Counted from the stretch's first letter, positions 33,829-42,279 are shown. The stretch is DNA of 64,000 nt from Propionibacteriales bacterium (GCA_026392455.1 JAPLCB010000002.1:1-64000); one strand, 5' to 3'. A program made the numbers and translations. The notes: generated by a model from the letters alone, not told the origin.

Positions 33829-34617
33829 TCAGCGGGTGAGGTACTCCAAGGTGGCGCCCGGCTTGTCGGTGATCACGGCCGAGACCCCCGACGAGACGCA
33901 CAGGTCGATGTCGGCCTGCTTGTTGACGGTCCAGACGTGGATCTCGGTCCCCGACTCGCGGATCCGCTGGATCAGCTCCGGGTGCTTGCGCACCAGCTTG
34001 ATCCCGGGCCCGGCGATCCAGTCGTGGTCGGCGAACGGCCGCACCCGGACCCAGTCGGTGGGCCGGTCCATCAGGAACACCAGGTCCAGGTCCGGCGCCA
34101 ACCGACGGACCCGGCGCAGCGCGATCCAGGAGAAGCTCATGATCCGGGCCGGGGAGTCCTTGCCGGCCCACCCGAAGTCGTCGAGGAGGTCCACCAGGCG
34201 ACGTTCCACCAGGCCGGCGTACCGGGTCGGGTGCTTGGTCTCGATCGCGAGCTGGACGGGACGGCCGTAGTCGGCGACCGTCTCCAGGAGCCGCCGCAGC
34301 GTCAGCACCTTGTTGAGCTCGGGGTCCATGTCGGGCGCCTCGTCGTCGAGCTCGGCCCACGGGTGCTTCCAGCTCGCGAAGTCCAGCTGCTCGAGCTCGG
34401 ACAGCTCCATCGAGGAGACCAGCCGCTTCTTCTGCGCCGTACGACGCAGGTCACGGTCGTGCACGCAGACCAGGTGCCCGTCCGCAGTGAGCCGGACGTC
34501 GCACTCGAGCGCCTCGGCACCCTCGTCGAGGGCGGCGACGTAGGCGCCGAGGGTGTGCTCCGCGTTCTCGGCGCTGGACCCACGGTGGGCGACCACCTGG
34601 GGTCGGCTCGCTGCCAT
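33829..34617 (-). CDS. Glycerophosphodiester phosphodiesterase
   Basis: 262 aa, cytosolic (no signal peptide). The GDPD TIM barrel is clear: VAHRGSSAENAEHT, ALECDVRLTADGHLVCVHD (metal-binding Glu/Asp and catalytic His) and the barrel end VWTVNKQADIDLCVSSGVSAVITDKP. It cleaves glycerophosphodiesters to glycerol-3-phosphate and an alcohol. ATG 34617 lies 6 nt after GACACT, a relaxed leaderless -10. The mycobacterial counterpart would be GlpQ1 (inference). Confidence 0.93.
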   Translation of the reverse strand: MAASRPQVVAHRGSSAENAEHTLGAYVAALDEGAEALECDVRLTADGHLVCVHDRDLRRTAQKKRLVSSMELSELEQLDFASWKHPWAELDDEAPDMDPELNKVLTLRRLLETVADYGRPVQLAIETKHPTRYAGLVERRLVDLLDDFGWAGKDSPARIMSFSWIALRRVRRLAPDLDLVFLMDRPTDWVRVRPFADHDWIAGPGIKLVRKHPELIQRIRESGTEIHVWTVNKQADIDLCVSSGVSAVITDKPGATLEYLTR

Positions 34618-34688
34618 GGGTCCAGTGTCCCTCGAACGGCCCGGCGACGGTGCGCGAAACACCGAGGCCGGGACCGTTGTCACCAGGG

Positions 34689-35072
34689 TCAGACGCCGGC
34701 GAGCTTGGCGGCGATGTGGTCCAGCACCTCGCCGTGCTCCTGCTGGGGGCTGAACAGGATCAGCTCGGCGTCGTGCTCGACGCGCACGCTGTGACCCGCG
34801 ACCCAGTGGAAGACCGAGCCCTCCGCACAGGTCTCGGTCGAGCCGTCGGCGTACGTGACGACCACAGCGCCGGCGATCACGTAGCCCCAGTGCGGGGCCT
34901 GGCACAGGTCGTCCTCGAGACCGGCGAGCAACGGCGCCATGTCGACACCGGTCGCGAGCGAGAAGTACTCGGCGCCGAAGGTGCCCTCGGGCTCGCCGAA
35001 GTTCTGGAACTGCCGGGCGATCGCGCCGTCGATGGCGATCCGGGTCGGGATGTCGTTCTTGTCGAGGTGCAT
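34689..35072 (-). CDS. Cupin-domain protein
   Basis: 127 aa. A small single-domain cupin: APHWGYVIAGAVVVTYADGSTE supplies the first metal-binding His region and VFHWVAGHSVRVEHDAELILFSP the second. ATG 35072 has AGGAGGA 5 nt upstream. It is divergent from the TPR protein gene with 103 bp between starts. The substrate is unknown; it may be a stress- or redox-related binding protein. Confidence 0.8.
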   Translation of the reverse strand: MHLDKNDIPTRIAIDGAIARQFQNFGEPEGTFGAEYFSLATGVDMAPLLAGLEDDLCQAPHWGYVIAGAVVVTYADGSTETCAEGSVFHWVAGHSVRVEHDAELILFSPQQEHGEVLDHIAAKLAGV

Positions 35073-35175
35073 GGGTTCCTCCTGGGGTGGTGGGTGTCAT
35101 CCAGGAGGCGTGACAGGCCGTGTCACAACGGGACAACGGGGCCTACGCTGTCCGCAGGCTTCCCCAGGAGGTGCG

Positions 35176-37200
35176 ATGGACGAGCTGGCAACCCTCGGTT
35201 CGGTCCGCGCTGCCCTCGACGAGCACGACTGGGACTCGGCCACCGGTCTGCTCGCCGGGATCGACGCCGATCACGTCGACGCCTGCGAGCTGCGCGCCCA
35301 GGCGGCCTACGGCAGCGGTGACCTCGAAGGCTGCCTTTCCGCGTGGGAGCACCAGTACCAGCTCCTCGTCGCTACCGAGGAGAACATCCTGGCCGCCCGG
35401 GCCGCCTGCATGGTCGCGATGTACCTGCTCATCGACACCGGCCTGATGGCGCCGATCCGCGGCTGGCTCGCCCGGGCCGAGAAGCTGCTCGCCGACGTCG
35501 AGGAGCCGGCGCCACCGCACGTGCTGGTCGCGATGATCCGCGGCTACGAGCGGTTCTTCTGCGGTGACCCGGCCGCGGCGCGCCCGTACGCCGAGAAGGC
35601 GGTCACGCTCGGCCGGGCCCTGGACGTGATGCCGGGTGTGGTGATGAGCAGCATCTGCCTGGCCCGCCTGGACATCCTCGAGGGCCGGGTCGACGACGGC
35701 CTGGCGGCGCTCGACGAGGTGGCCCTGATGCTGGCCTCCGACGTCGTCGACCCGCTGACCTGCGGGATGGCGTACTGCGAGCTGATCTGTGCGGCCCAAG
35801 GGATGCTGCTGTCCGATCGGGCCCAGGAGTGGACCGACGTGATGGCGCGGTGGAGCAGCACCCGCGCCTTCGGCGGGCTCAACGGTCGCTGCCTGGTCCA
35901 CCGGGCCGAGCTGCTCCGGATCTCCGGTCCGGCCGACGAGGCCGAGCGAACCGCCGAGCAGGCCTGCACCGAGCTGCGGCCGTGGATGCGCCGCGAGTAC
36001 GGCTGGCCACTCGTCGAGCTGGGGGCCATCAGGCTCCGCCGGGGCGACCTGGTCGGGGCCGAGGAGGCTTTGATCGCTGCCCACGAGCGCGCCTGGTGCC
36101 CGATGCCGGCACTGGCGCTGCTGCGGCTGGAGCAGGACGACGCCGATGCCGCCGCGGCCCTGATCGCCGAGGCCATCGCTCGGCCGATCGAGATCCCGTG
36201 GAAGGAACGACCGCCGATCAGCGAGCTCCGGGTCTTCCCGTTCTACGCCGCGCAGTGCGAGATCGCGCACGCTCGGGGCGACCGGGCGACGGCTGCCTCG
36301 GCCGCCGGCACCTTGCGCCGCGTCGCCGACCAGTACGGCGGCAACGGGCTGGCTGCCGTCGCCTCGCTGGCGACCGCGCGGTCCGCCGTGCTGCACGACG
36401 ATGTCGACACCGCGGTGCGCGAGGCGTCGCGGGCTGTTGCCACCTGGTCGGAGTCCGGCGCACCGTTCGAGGTCGGGCAGGCCCGCCTGGTGCTGGCCGA
36501 GGGACTGGAGGCCTCCGGCAACCCCGAGGCAGCCCGACTGGAACGCGCCGCGGCAGCCGAGGCCTTCCGGTCCTTCGGCGCCCCGCGGTGGGAGGCCCGG
36601 GCCCGGGCCCAGGACGTCCGACCTCCGCACGCTGCGACTGAGGCGGCGTTCACGATCACCGGGTCCACCGTCACGATCACCTTCTCCGGCCGGACCAGTC
36701 ACCTGCGCGACCTCACCGGGCTGCGGACCCTGCGTCGGCTGCTCGCCGAACCGGGCCGCGAGTTCCACGTCCTCGACCTGGTCGCGACCTCCGCCGGGGT
36801 GACCGACCGACCCGAGCCCGGGTTCACCCTGCAGTCCGGGATGCCGGTCATCGACGAGCAGGCGCGGGCGGCGTACAAACGTCGGCTCGACGAGATCGAC
36901 GAGGACCTGGCCGTGGCCGAGGCCGAGGGTGACGCGGACCGGATGGAGCTCGCCCGGATCGACCGGGACTTCCTGGCCCGCGAGCTCGCCGCCGCCGTCG
37001 GGCTGGGCGGACGGGAGCGGCGTACCGGGGACCCTGCCGAACGGGCCCGCACCAGCGTGGCACGTTCGCTGCGCTACTCGCTGACCGCACTCGCCGAGCA
37101 CGACCCGACCCTGGCCGCGCACCTGAGGCTGCACCTGCGGACCGGGCTGTACTGCGCGTACCAGCCGGACCCGGTCGCGCCGGTCACCTGGAAGGTCTGA
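35176..37200 (+). CDS. TPR-repeat regulator-like protein
   Basis: 674 aa. AGGAGG 5 nt before ATG 35176 fixes the start. Residues 1 to about 470 are alpha-solenoid repeats of the TPR type (for example ARPYAEKAVTLGRAL, LVGAEEALIAAHERA). The C-terminus (from about 495) carries the module FTITGSTVTITFSGRTSHLRD-LTGLRTLRRLLAEPGREFHV-LDLV, then a charged helical stretch and RTGLYCAY. This module ends many large actinobacterial AAA-ATPase/LuxR-type regulators. Here no ATPase and no HTH_LuxR precede it, so this is a stripped-down member. Function unknown. Confidence 0.7.
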   Translation: MDELATLGSVRAALDEHDWDSATGLLAGIDADHVDACELRAQAAYGSGDLEGCLSAWEHQYQLLVATEENILAARAACMVAMYLLIDTGLMAPIRGWLARAEKLLADVEEPAPPHVLVAMIRGYERFFCGDPAAARPYAEKAVTLGRALDVMPGVVMSSICLARLDILEGRVDDGLAALDEVALMLASDVVDPLTCGMAYCELICAAQGMLLSDRAQEWTDVMARWSSTRAFGGLNGRCLVHRAELLRISGPADEAERTAEQACTELRPWMRREYGWPLVELGAIRLRRGDLVGAEEALIAAHERAWCPMPALALLRLEQDDADAAAALIAEAIARPIEIPWKERPPISELRVFPFYAAQCEIAHARGDRATAASAAGTLRRVADQYGGNGLAAVASLATARSAVLHDDVDTAVREASRAVATWSESGAPFEVGQARLVLAEGLEASGNPEAARLERAAAAEAFRSFGAPRWEARARAQDVRPPHAATEAAFTITGSTVTITFSGRTSHLRDLTGLRTLRRLLAEPGREFHVLDLVATSAGVTDRPEPGFTLQSGMPVIDEQARAAYKRRLDEIDEDLAVAEAEGDADRMELARIDRDFLARELAAAVGLGGRERRTGDPAERARTSVARSLRYSLTALAEHDPTLAAHLRLHLRTGLYCAYQPDPVAPVTWKV

Positions 37201-37229
37201 CCCGGCGCGGTTGAACGTAGGATTCGTCG

Positions 37230-38732
37230 GTGATCTCCGACGACCCGACCGCTGGCATCGACCCGGATGAGCTCGCGATAACCCTGAAGGTCCTCGGCGA
37301 GCTGCAGCAGCTCCACCCCGACCACGACGACGTCCGCACCGTGAAGCGGGCTGCGTCGTACATGTACAAGATGATCAAGAAGTCCCGGCGGGCGGAGATC
37401 CGCAGCATCCGGTTCAAGCACGACCAGGACATCATCGAGAAGACGGCCACCGGCAGCGCGATGCGGATCGACGACGAGACGGCCGGCATTCCCCTGGTCT
37501 CGACGGCGCCCGGTGCCTTCGCCGGCGAGCTGATCACCGCGCGCGGCTGCTACATCTGCAAGCAGGACTTCACCCTGGTCGACGCGTTCTACCACTGGCT
37601 CTGCCCGACCTGCGCGGCGTTCAGCCACTCCAAGCGCGACCAGCGCACCGACCTGACCGGCAAGCGCGCCCTGCTCACCGGGGGCCGCGCCAAGATCGGG
37701 ATGTACATCGCGCTGCGCCTGCTCCGCGACGGCGCGCACACCACGATCACCACCCGGTTTCCCAAGGACGCCGTCCGTCGGTTCTCCGCGATGGAGGACA
37801 GCGCCGACTGGCTGCACCGGCTCAAGATCGTCGGGATCGACCTGCGCGACCCGACCCAGGTGGTCGCGCTGACCGACGACGTGGCTGCCGACGGGCCGCT
37901 GGACATCCTGATCAACAACGCCTGCCAGACCGTACGCCGCTCGCCGGGCGCCTACTCGAACCTCGTCGAGATGGAATCCGCCCCTCTCCCCGACCTTCCC
38001 GTCCTCCCGGAGATGGTCACCTTCGACCGGATCTCCGAGGCCCACCCGGCCGCGATCTCCGGCGCGCTCGGGTCCTTCGCCGTCGCCCACCACGAGGGTG
38101 AACCGATCGAGCAGGCGATCGCCGCCCACAACGCGGCTTCGCTGACAGCGCTCGCGCTCAAGGCCGGCAACGCCTCGCTGGACGCGCACCTGGCCGGCAC
38201 CGCCGTGGACGCCGGCGGCCTGCTGCCGGACACCCAGACCACCAACTCCTGGACCCAGCTCGTCGACGAGGTCGACCCGCTGGAGCTGTTGGAGGTGCAG
38301 TTCTGCAACTCGATCGCGCCGTTCCTGCTGGTCTCCAGGCTCCGCCCGGCGATGCGGGCCGCGGTCGCAGCAGGAGCCCGGCGCGCGTACGTCGTCAACG
38401 TGTCCGCGATGGAGGGCCAGTTCTCGCGCCGGTACAAGGGCCCGGGCCATCCGCACACCAACATGGCCAAGGCGGCGCTGAACATGATGACCCGGACCAG
38501 TGCCGGGGAGATGTTCGAGAACGACAAGATCCTGATGACCGCGGTCGACACCGGCTGGATCACCGACGAGCGGCCCCATCAGGAGAAGCTGCGGATCGCC
38601 GCCGAGGGCTGGCACGCACCGTTGGACCTGGTCGACGGTGCAGCTCGCGTCTACGACCCGATCGTGCTCGGCGAGGCCGGCCAGGACGTGTACGGCTGCT
38701 TCGTGAAGGACTACCAGCCCAGCCCCTGGTGA
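37230..38732 (+). CDS. Zinc-ribbon/SDR fusion oxidoreductase with altered active site
   Basis: 500 aa. Residues 1 to about 135 hold an N-terminal helical part and a four-cysteine ribbon (GCYICKQ ... WLCPTCAAF). From about 145 an SDR domain follows: LLTGGRAKIGMYIALRLL for the cofactor loop, LINNACQT and VNVSAMEGQF with the serine. The catalytic Tyr-x3-Lys is replaced by Thr-Asn-Met-Ala-Lys (TNMAK), so classical dehydrogenase chemistry is doubtful. GTG 37230 is leaderless (TAGGAT 37218-37223). Related Cys-ribbon SDR proteins exist in bacteria and fungi (from memory), but the role is unknown. Confidence 0.8.
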   Translation: MISDDPTAGIDPDELAITLKVLGELQQLHPDHDDVRTVKRAASYMYKMIKKSRRAEIRSIRFKHDQDIIEKTATGSAMRIDDETAGIPLVSTAPGAFAGELITARGCYICKQDFTLVDAFYHWLCPTCAAFSHSKRDQRTDLTGKRALLTGGRAKIGMYIALRLLRDGAHTTITTRFPKDAVRRFSAMEDSADWLHRLKIVGIDLRDPTQVVALTDDVAADGPLDILINNACQTVRRSPGAYSNLVEMESAPLPDLPVLPEMVTFDRISEAHPAAISGALGSFAVAHHEGEPIEQAIAAHNAASLTALALKAGNASLDAHLAGTAVDAGGLLPDTQTTNSWTQLVDEVDPLELLEVQFCNSIAPFLLVSRLRPAMRAAVAAGARRAYVVNVSAMEGQFSRRYKGPGHPHTNMAKAALNMMTRTSAGEMFENDKILMTAVDTGWITDERPHQEKLRIAAEGWHAPLDLVDGAARVYDPIVLGEAGQDVYGCFVKDYQPSPW

Positions 38733-38777
38733 GCCGACCGGGCGCGAATGTCCCGCCGTACGACGCCGACCGGGCGC
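38733..38777. repeat. 32-bp-period dispersed repeat, locus 2
   Basis: GCCGACCGGGCGC occurs at 38733-38745 and 38765-38777, 32 bp apart. The first copy continues as GAATGTCCCGCC, the core seen at 18688-18797. It starts on the base after the TGA of the SDR gene and sits in the 49-bp convergent gap before the AAA gene's stop. Confidence 0.7.
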
Positions 38778-38781
38778 CCGC

Positions 38782-39990
38782 TCAGCGTTCCAGCAGGTAG
38801 CGCCCGAAGTGCGGGACCGTGAAGGCGATCCGGCCGCGCTCGCCGGAGTAGATCAACCCCTTCTTCAGCAGCGCGTCCCGGGCCGGCGAGAGCGACTGCG
38901 GCTTCTTGCCGAGCACTGCGGCGACCTCGGCCGTGGAGACCGACCCGATGTCGTCAGCGTCCTCACCACCCTCACGCCGTACGACGGCAGCGTCCGCCAT
39001 CGCGCGGAGGTACTCGCGCTCGCCGGGGGTCGCCCGGTCGTAGCGGCTGCCGAAGAACCCGACCGCCAGCTCGGCCTCGGCCTCGGGTGCCGCGACAGCG
39101 ACGTCCGCGGCCGTCACCGGCGAGGACGGGGCCACGTCCCAGACCGCCTTGCCGTAGGCCTGGATGAAGTACGGGTAGCCGCCGGTCGCCTCGTACATCG
39201 CGGCCAGCGCGTCGTCGGCGAACGCGGCGTCCTCGTCGGCCGCCGGGGCTGACAGCGCCAGGTCGGCCGCGTCCCGGGCGAGCCGGTCGATCCGCTGGTA
39301 GCGGAAGAGCCGCTCGGAGTAGGACTTGCTCGCCGAGAGCACCGCCGGCAGGTGCGGCAGGCCGGCACCGACGATGATCACCGGCAGCCCCGACTGGCTG
39401 ACCTCGTGGCAGGCCGCGCAGAGAGCCGAGACGTCGTCCGGTCCGAGGTCCTGCATCTCGTCGATGAAGACCGCGATCCCCTTGCCGACGTCCGCGGCGA
39501 GTCCGCCCACGTCGGTGAAGAGCTCGACCAGGTCGATCTCGATGTCCCCGGAGTCAGCCCGTCCCCGCGCCGCCGGGACGTCGATCCCCGGGTTCCACTG
39601 GTCGCGCAGCCTCGTCCCGGGGGCAGCATCGCGGTGCACGAAGGCCTTGATCACGCCGAGGACCTGGGCGACCGCCTCGGGCTCCGGGTGCCCGAGCTCG
39701 CGGACGGCCTGGTGCAGCGCGCTGGACAGCGGCCGGCGCAGGTTCTGGTCCGGCCGGGCCTCGAGCTTGCCGGTCCCCCATCCCCGTCGTACGGCCGCCG
39801 ACCGCAGGGCGTTCAGCAGCACCGTCTTCCCGACCCCGCGGAGCCCGGTGAGGACCAACGACCGTTCCGGACGGCCGCGGGAGACCCGTTCCAGGACGAC
39901 GTCGAAGGCCGCCAGCTGCTCGTCACGACCGGCGAGCTCGGGAGGGCGCTGGCCGGCTCCCGGAGCGTAGGGATTCCTGATCGGGTCCAT
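38782..39990 (-). CDS. AAA/STAND-type ATPase with C-terminal winged helix
   Basis: 402 aa. Walker A is GLRGVGKT (49-56), Walker B AVFIDEMQDL, and sensor-1 VIIVGAGLPHLP. The ATPase matches archaeal-type ATPase_2/AAA_16 proteins. The last 80 residues (STAEVAAVLGKKPQSLSPARDALLKKGLIY) form a winged helix that may bind DNA. ATG 39990 is leaderless (TATCGT 40002-39997). An AT-rich inverted repeat (40000-40020) overlaps that -10 box and suggests autoregulation. No partner nuclease or toxin is seen beside it. Confidence 0.85.
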   Translation of the reverse strand: MDPIRNPYAPGAGQRPPELAGRDEQLAAFDVVLERVSRGRPERSLVLTGLRGVGKTVLLNALRSAAVRRGWGTGKLEARPDQNLRRPLSSALHQAVRELGHPEPEAVAQVLGVIKAFVHRDAAPGTRLRDQWNPGIDVPAARGRADSGDIEIDLVELFTDVGGLAADVGKGIAVFIDEMQDLGPDDVSALCAACHEVSQSGLPVIIVGAGLPHLPAVLSASKSYSERLFRYQRIDRLARDAADLALSAPAADEDAAFADDALAAMYEATGGYPYFIQAYGKAVWDVAPSSPVTAADVAVAAPEAEAELAVGFFGSRYDRATPGEREYLRAMADAAVVRREGGEDADDIGSVSTAEVAAVLGKKPQSLSPARDALLKKGLIYSGERGRIAFTVPHFGRYLLER

Positions 39991-39999
39991 GATCGGACG

Positions 40000-40020
40000 A
40001 TATCGGTTTGTATTGGATAT
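40000..40020. promoter_or_regulatory. AT-rich inverted repeat at the AAA ATPase promoter
   Basis: ATATC (40000-40004) and GATAT (40016-40020) frame GGTTTGTATTG in one of the few AT-rich stretches of the window. The left arm overlaps the -10 box TATCGT of the AAA ATPase gene. A DNA-binding protein here could control the ATPase gene; the membrane-protein gene starts 98 bp away in the other direction. Confidence 0.45.
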
Positions 40021-40117
40021 TCCGTAGATTGAACTAGCGAGCCTAAGAGTGAGTTCGGCCCTGTCTCCGCGGACCCGTAGGATCGATGGCGTTGCGTCTA
40101 CCGGGAGAAGTCAACAC

Positions 40118-41305
40118 ATGCCGATCACACTTGCGTCCGACACGTTCAGCGACGCCGCGGTCACCGATTCCATCGGCCGTGGCGACCTGACCGCGGCAGC
40201 CCGGCTCTGGGTCCGGCACTGGCCCTCTGCCCTCGCCTCGGCGCGCTTGTACGTCGAGCGCCGTGAGGTCCCCGGCCTGGCCGCCGAAGCGCTGATCGGC
40301 ACCGTCTCGATGACCGCCCTGGGACGGGGACCTCGCGAGGACGTGGCGAGCTTCGTCGCCGCCGCGGTGCGCGAGCTCGGCGAGGACGACGAGCCGCCGC
40401 CGATCGACGTGGCAGCGCTGCCCGAGGTCTCGACCTCGCCGCGGCTGAGCCAGGCCTTCGCGGCACTCCCCCTCTCGGCACGGGCGGCGCTGCGCGACTT
40501 CGCCCACGGCGGCCCCGAGGCCCCCGAAGCGCTCACCCTGCTGCAGACCGGCTACCTGGTCGAGCACGCCGCCGACGCACCCGGCCGCGAGTGCCGTCCC
40601 GCCCACGGGGCGATGCTGGCCGCGGCCGAGGAGCGCGCGACCGAGGGCTTCGCCGGTGACAACTGGATGCACATGAGCACCTGCGTCTGGTGCACCGAGG
40701 CCTTCCACGAGCTCGCCCACAGCAACTGCGCGCTCTCTGCCCTGATCGCCCCGGCCGTGCTCGCCGCCGACGCCGCCGCGCCGCTGCCGACCCCCCTCAC
40801 CGACCAGGTGGCCGAGCCGGTCCTCGCTGCCGTCGCCACCCACCGCGCCGGCGTCCACGTCGTGCTTCGCGGCGGACGCAACCGGATCCTGATGGCCGCA
40901 GGACTGACCGTCGCGGTGGCCCTGATCGCCGTCCTGGTGTCGCAGAACCTCACCGGCAACGACGACCCGACCTCGCCTACTGCGGCGAGCGGCGCGTCGA
41001 GCACACCGACCGCTGCGGCCACCAACGGCAACGACGCCTTCGTCCTCGGGTCCCCGCTGCCCAGCCCGACCGGGCTGCCCAGCGACCTGCCCAGCGCGAC
41101 GGTCGCCGGGCCGCTGGTCCTCCCGGAGCCGACCGGTACGGCGAGCACGCCCGCGGCCAAGCCGACCCCGACCCGCACGCCGACCCCGAAGCCGAGCCCG
41201 TCGAGCACCCCCAAGCCGACACCGACGCCGACGCCCACCCCGGCGCCGAGCACCAGCCCGACCCCCACCTGCAACCCGCTGCAGCACGTCCTCGGCTTCT
41301 GCTGA
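40118..41305 (+). CDS. Single-pass membrane protein with sigma/anti-sigma-like N-terminus and Pro/Thr tail
   Basis: 395 aa. ATG 40118 has GGGAGAAG 9 nt upstream, and TAGGAT (40078-40083) is a likely -10. The cytoplasmic part (1-265) is helical and contains a His/Cys cluster, HMSTCVWCTEAFHELAH, similar in spacing to zinc-containing anti-sigma domains. A membrane segment follows (ILMAAGLTVAVALIAVLVS). The outside part is Thr/Pro/Ser-rich, ending in long TPTP runs and a short Cys pair (TCNPLQHVLGFC). No extracellular enzyme domain is present. It may be an anti-sigma-like sensor; unproven. Confidence 0.6.
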   Translation: MPITLASDTFSDAAVTDSIGRGDLTAAARLWVRHWPSALASARLYVERREVPGLAAEALIGTVSMTALGRGPREDVASFVAAAVRELGEDDEPPPIDVAALPEVSTSPRLSQAFAALPLSARAALRDFAHGGPEAPEALTLLQTGYLVEHAADAPGRECRPAHGAMLAAAEERATEGFAGDNWMHMSTCVWCTEAFHELAHSNCALSALIAPAVLAADAAAPLPTPLTDQVAEPVLAAVATHRAGVHVVLRGGRNRILMAAGLTVAVALIAVLVSQNLTGNDDPTSPTAASGASSTPTAAATNGNDAFVLGSPLPSPTGLPSDLPSATVAGPLVLPEPTGTASTPAAKPTPTRTPTPKPSPSSTPKPTPTPTPTPAPSTSPTPTCNPLQHVLGFC

Positions 41306-41319
41306 CCTGGCGGTAGGCG

Positions 41320-41412
41320 CGATAGCCTCGGCTCATGATCCTCACTCCGTTCGCCAACGAGCTCTCGGCCACTCGGCCTCGAGCAAGCTCGGGCACTCGA
41401 TAGCCTCGGCTC
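41320..41412 (+). repeat. 78-bp repeated element with duplicated -10/start module, copy 2
   Basis: CGATAGCCTCGGCTC occurs perfectly at 41320-41334 and 41398-41412. The first is followed by ATG 41335 and a 22-codon open frame ending at TAG 41401-41403; the second by the GTG of the glycosylase gene. Each TAGCCT (41323-41328, 41401-41406) is a -10 box 6 nt before a start codon. Spacing between them is 78 bp, as in copy 1 at 33216-33299. Confidence 0.88.
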
Positions 41413-42279
41413 GTGCCTGAGCTTCCCGAGGTCGAGGCCCTGGCCCGCGACCTGACCCAACGCCTCGACGGTCGGGCCGTCGTCCGCGTCGACCTGGCGA
41501 ACTTCAGCGCCCTGAAGACCTACGACCCGCCGCTGACCGCACTGTCCGGCGGTCTGGTCGACAGCGTGAAGCGGCACGGAAAGTTTCTCGACTTCGACAT
41601 CTCCGGGACGCACCTGGTCCTGCACCTGGCCCTCGCCGGCTGGGTCCGCTGGAAGGACGAGGTGCCGAAGGTCCCCGCCAAGCCGAACAGCAAGTCACCG
41701 TTGGCGGCACGGATCGTGCTGGACAACGGCGCCGGCCTCGACATCACCGAGGCCGGCACCCGCAAGAGCCTGGCGCTGTACGTCGTCCGCGACCCCAGCG
41801 ACGTCGAGGGCATTGCCCGGCTGGGTCCGGACGCCCTGTCCGAGGAGTTCACCGCGGACCGGCTCGGCGAGATCCTGGCCGGTGCCGGACGCGCCCAGAT
41901 CAAGGGCGTCCTGCGGATGCAGAGCAACATCGCCGGGATCGGCAACGCGTACTCCGACGAGATCCTGCACGCAGCGAAGATGTCGCCGTTCAAGCCCGCC
42001 AACAGCCTGACCGACGTCGAGCTCGCACTGCTGCACGCGACGATCCGGCGCGAGCTGGGCGAGGCGGTGGCCCGCGCCGACGGCCTGCCCCCCAGCGAGC
42101 TGAAGGGTGAGAAGAAGTCGAACATGCGGGTGCACGGCCGGACCGGTGAGGCCTGCCCGGTCTGCGGCGACACCGTCCGCGAGGTCTCGTTCGCGGACCG
42201 CAGCCTCCAGTACTGCGCGACCTGCCAGACCTGCGGCAAGCCGCTGGCCGACCGACGGATGTCGAAGCTCCTGAAGTAA
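41413..42279 (+). CDS. Fpg/Nei-family DNA glycosylase
   Basis: 288 aa. After Met removal the N-terminus PELPEVE supplies the nucleophilic Pro and the catalytic Glu of formamidopyrimidine-DNA glycosylases; GKFLDFDI contains the conserved lysine. H2TH region: IKGVLRMQSNIAGIGNAYSDEIL. The zinc finger has four cysteines (CPVCG ... YCATC) and keeps the arginine before the third Cys (DRSLQYC). An extra tail CGKPLADRRMSKLLK follows. It is therefore probably one of the actinobacterial Fpg-like paralogues; lesion specificity is unknown. GTG 41413 is leaderless. Confidence 0.92.
   Translation: MPELPEVEALARDLTQRLDGRAVVRVDLANFSALKTYDPPLTALSGGLVDSVKRHGKFLDFDISGTHLVLHLALAGWVRWKDEVPKVPAKPNSKSPLAARIVLDNGAGLDITEAGTRKSLALYVVRDPSDVEGIARLGPDALSEEFTADRLGEILAGAGRAQIKGVLRMQSNIAGIGNAYSDEILHAAKMSPFKPANSLTDVELALLHATIRRELGEAVARADGLPPSELKGEKKSNMRVHGRTGEACPVCGDTVREVSFADRSLQYCATCQTCGKPLADRRMSKLLK

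Noticed and set aside
41155-41275. Tandem ACGCCGACCCCG-type satellite
   Set aside because: It is in frame and encodes the Thr/Pro-rich tail of the membrane protein; low-complexity coding sequence, not an independent repeat.
41335-41403. 22-codon open frame in the 78-bp element as a conserved small protein
   Set aside because: Against the copy at 33287-33219 most substitutions are at codon positions 1 and 2 and change the residue, the opposite of protein conservation. I keep it as a DNA/RNA element.
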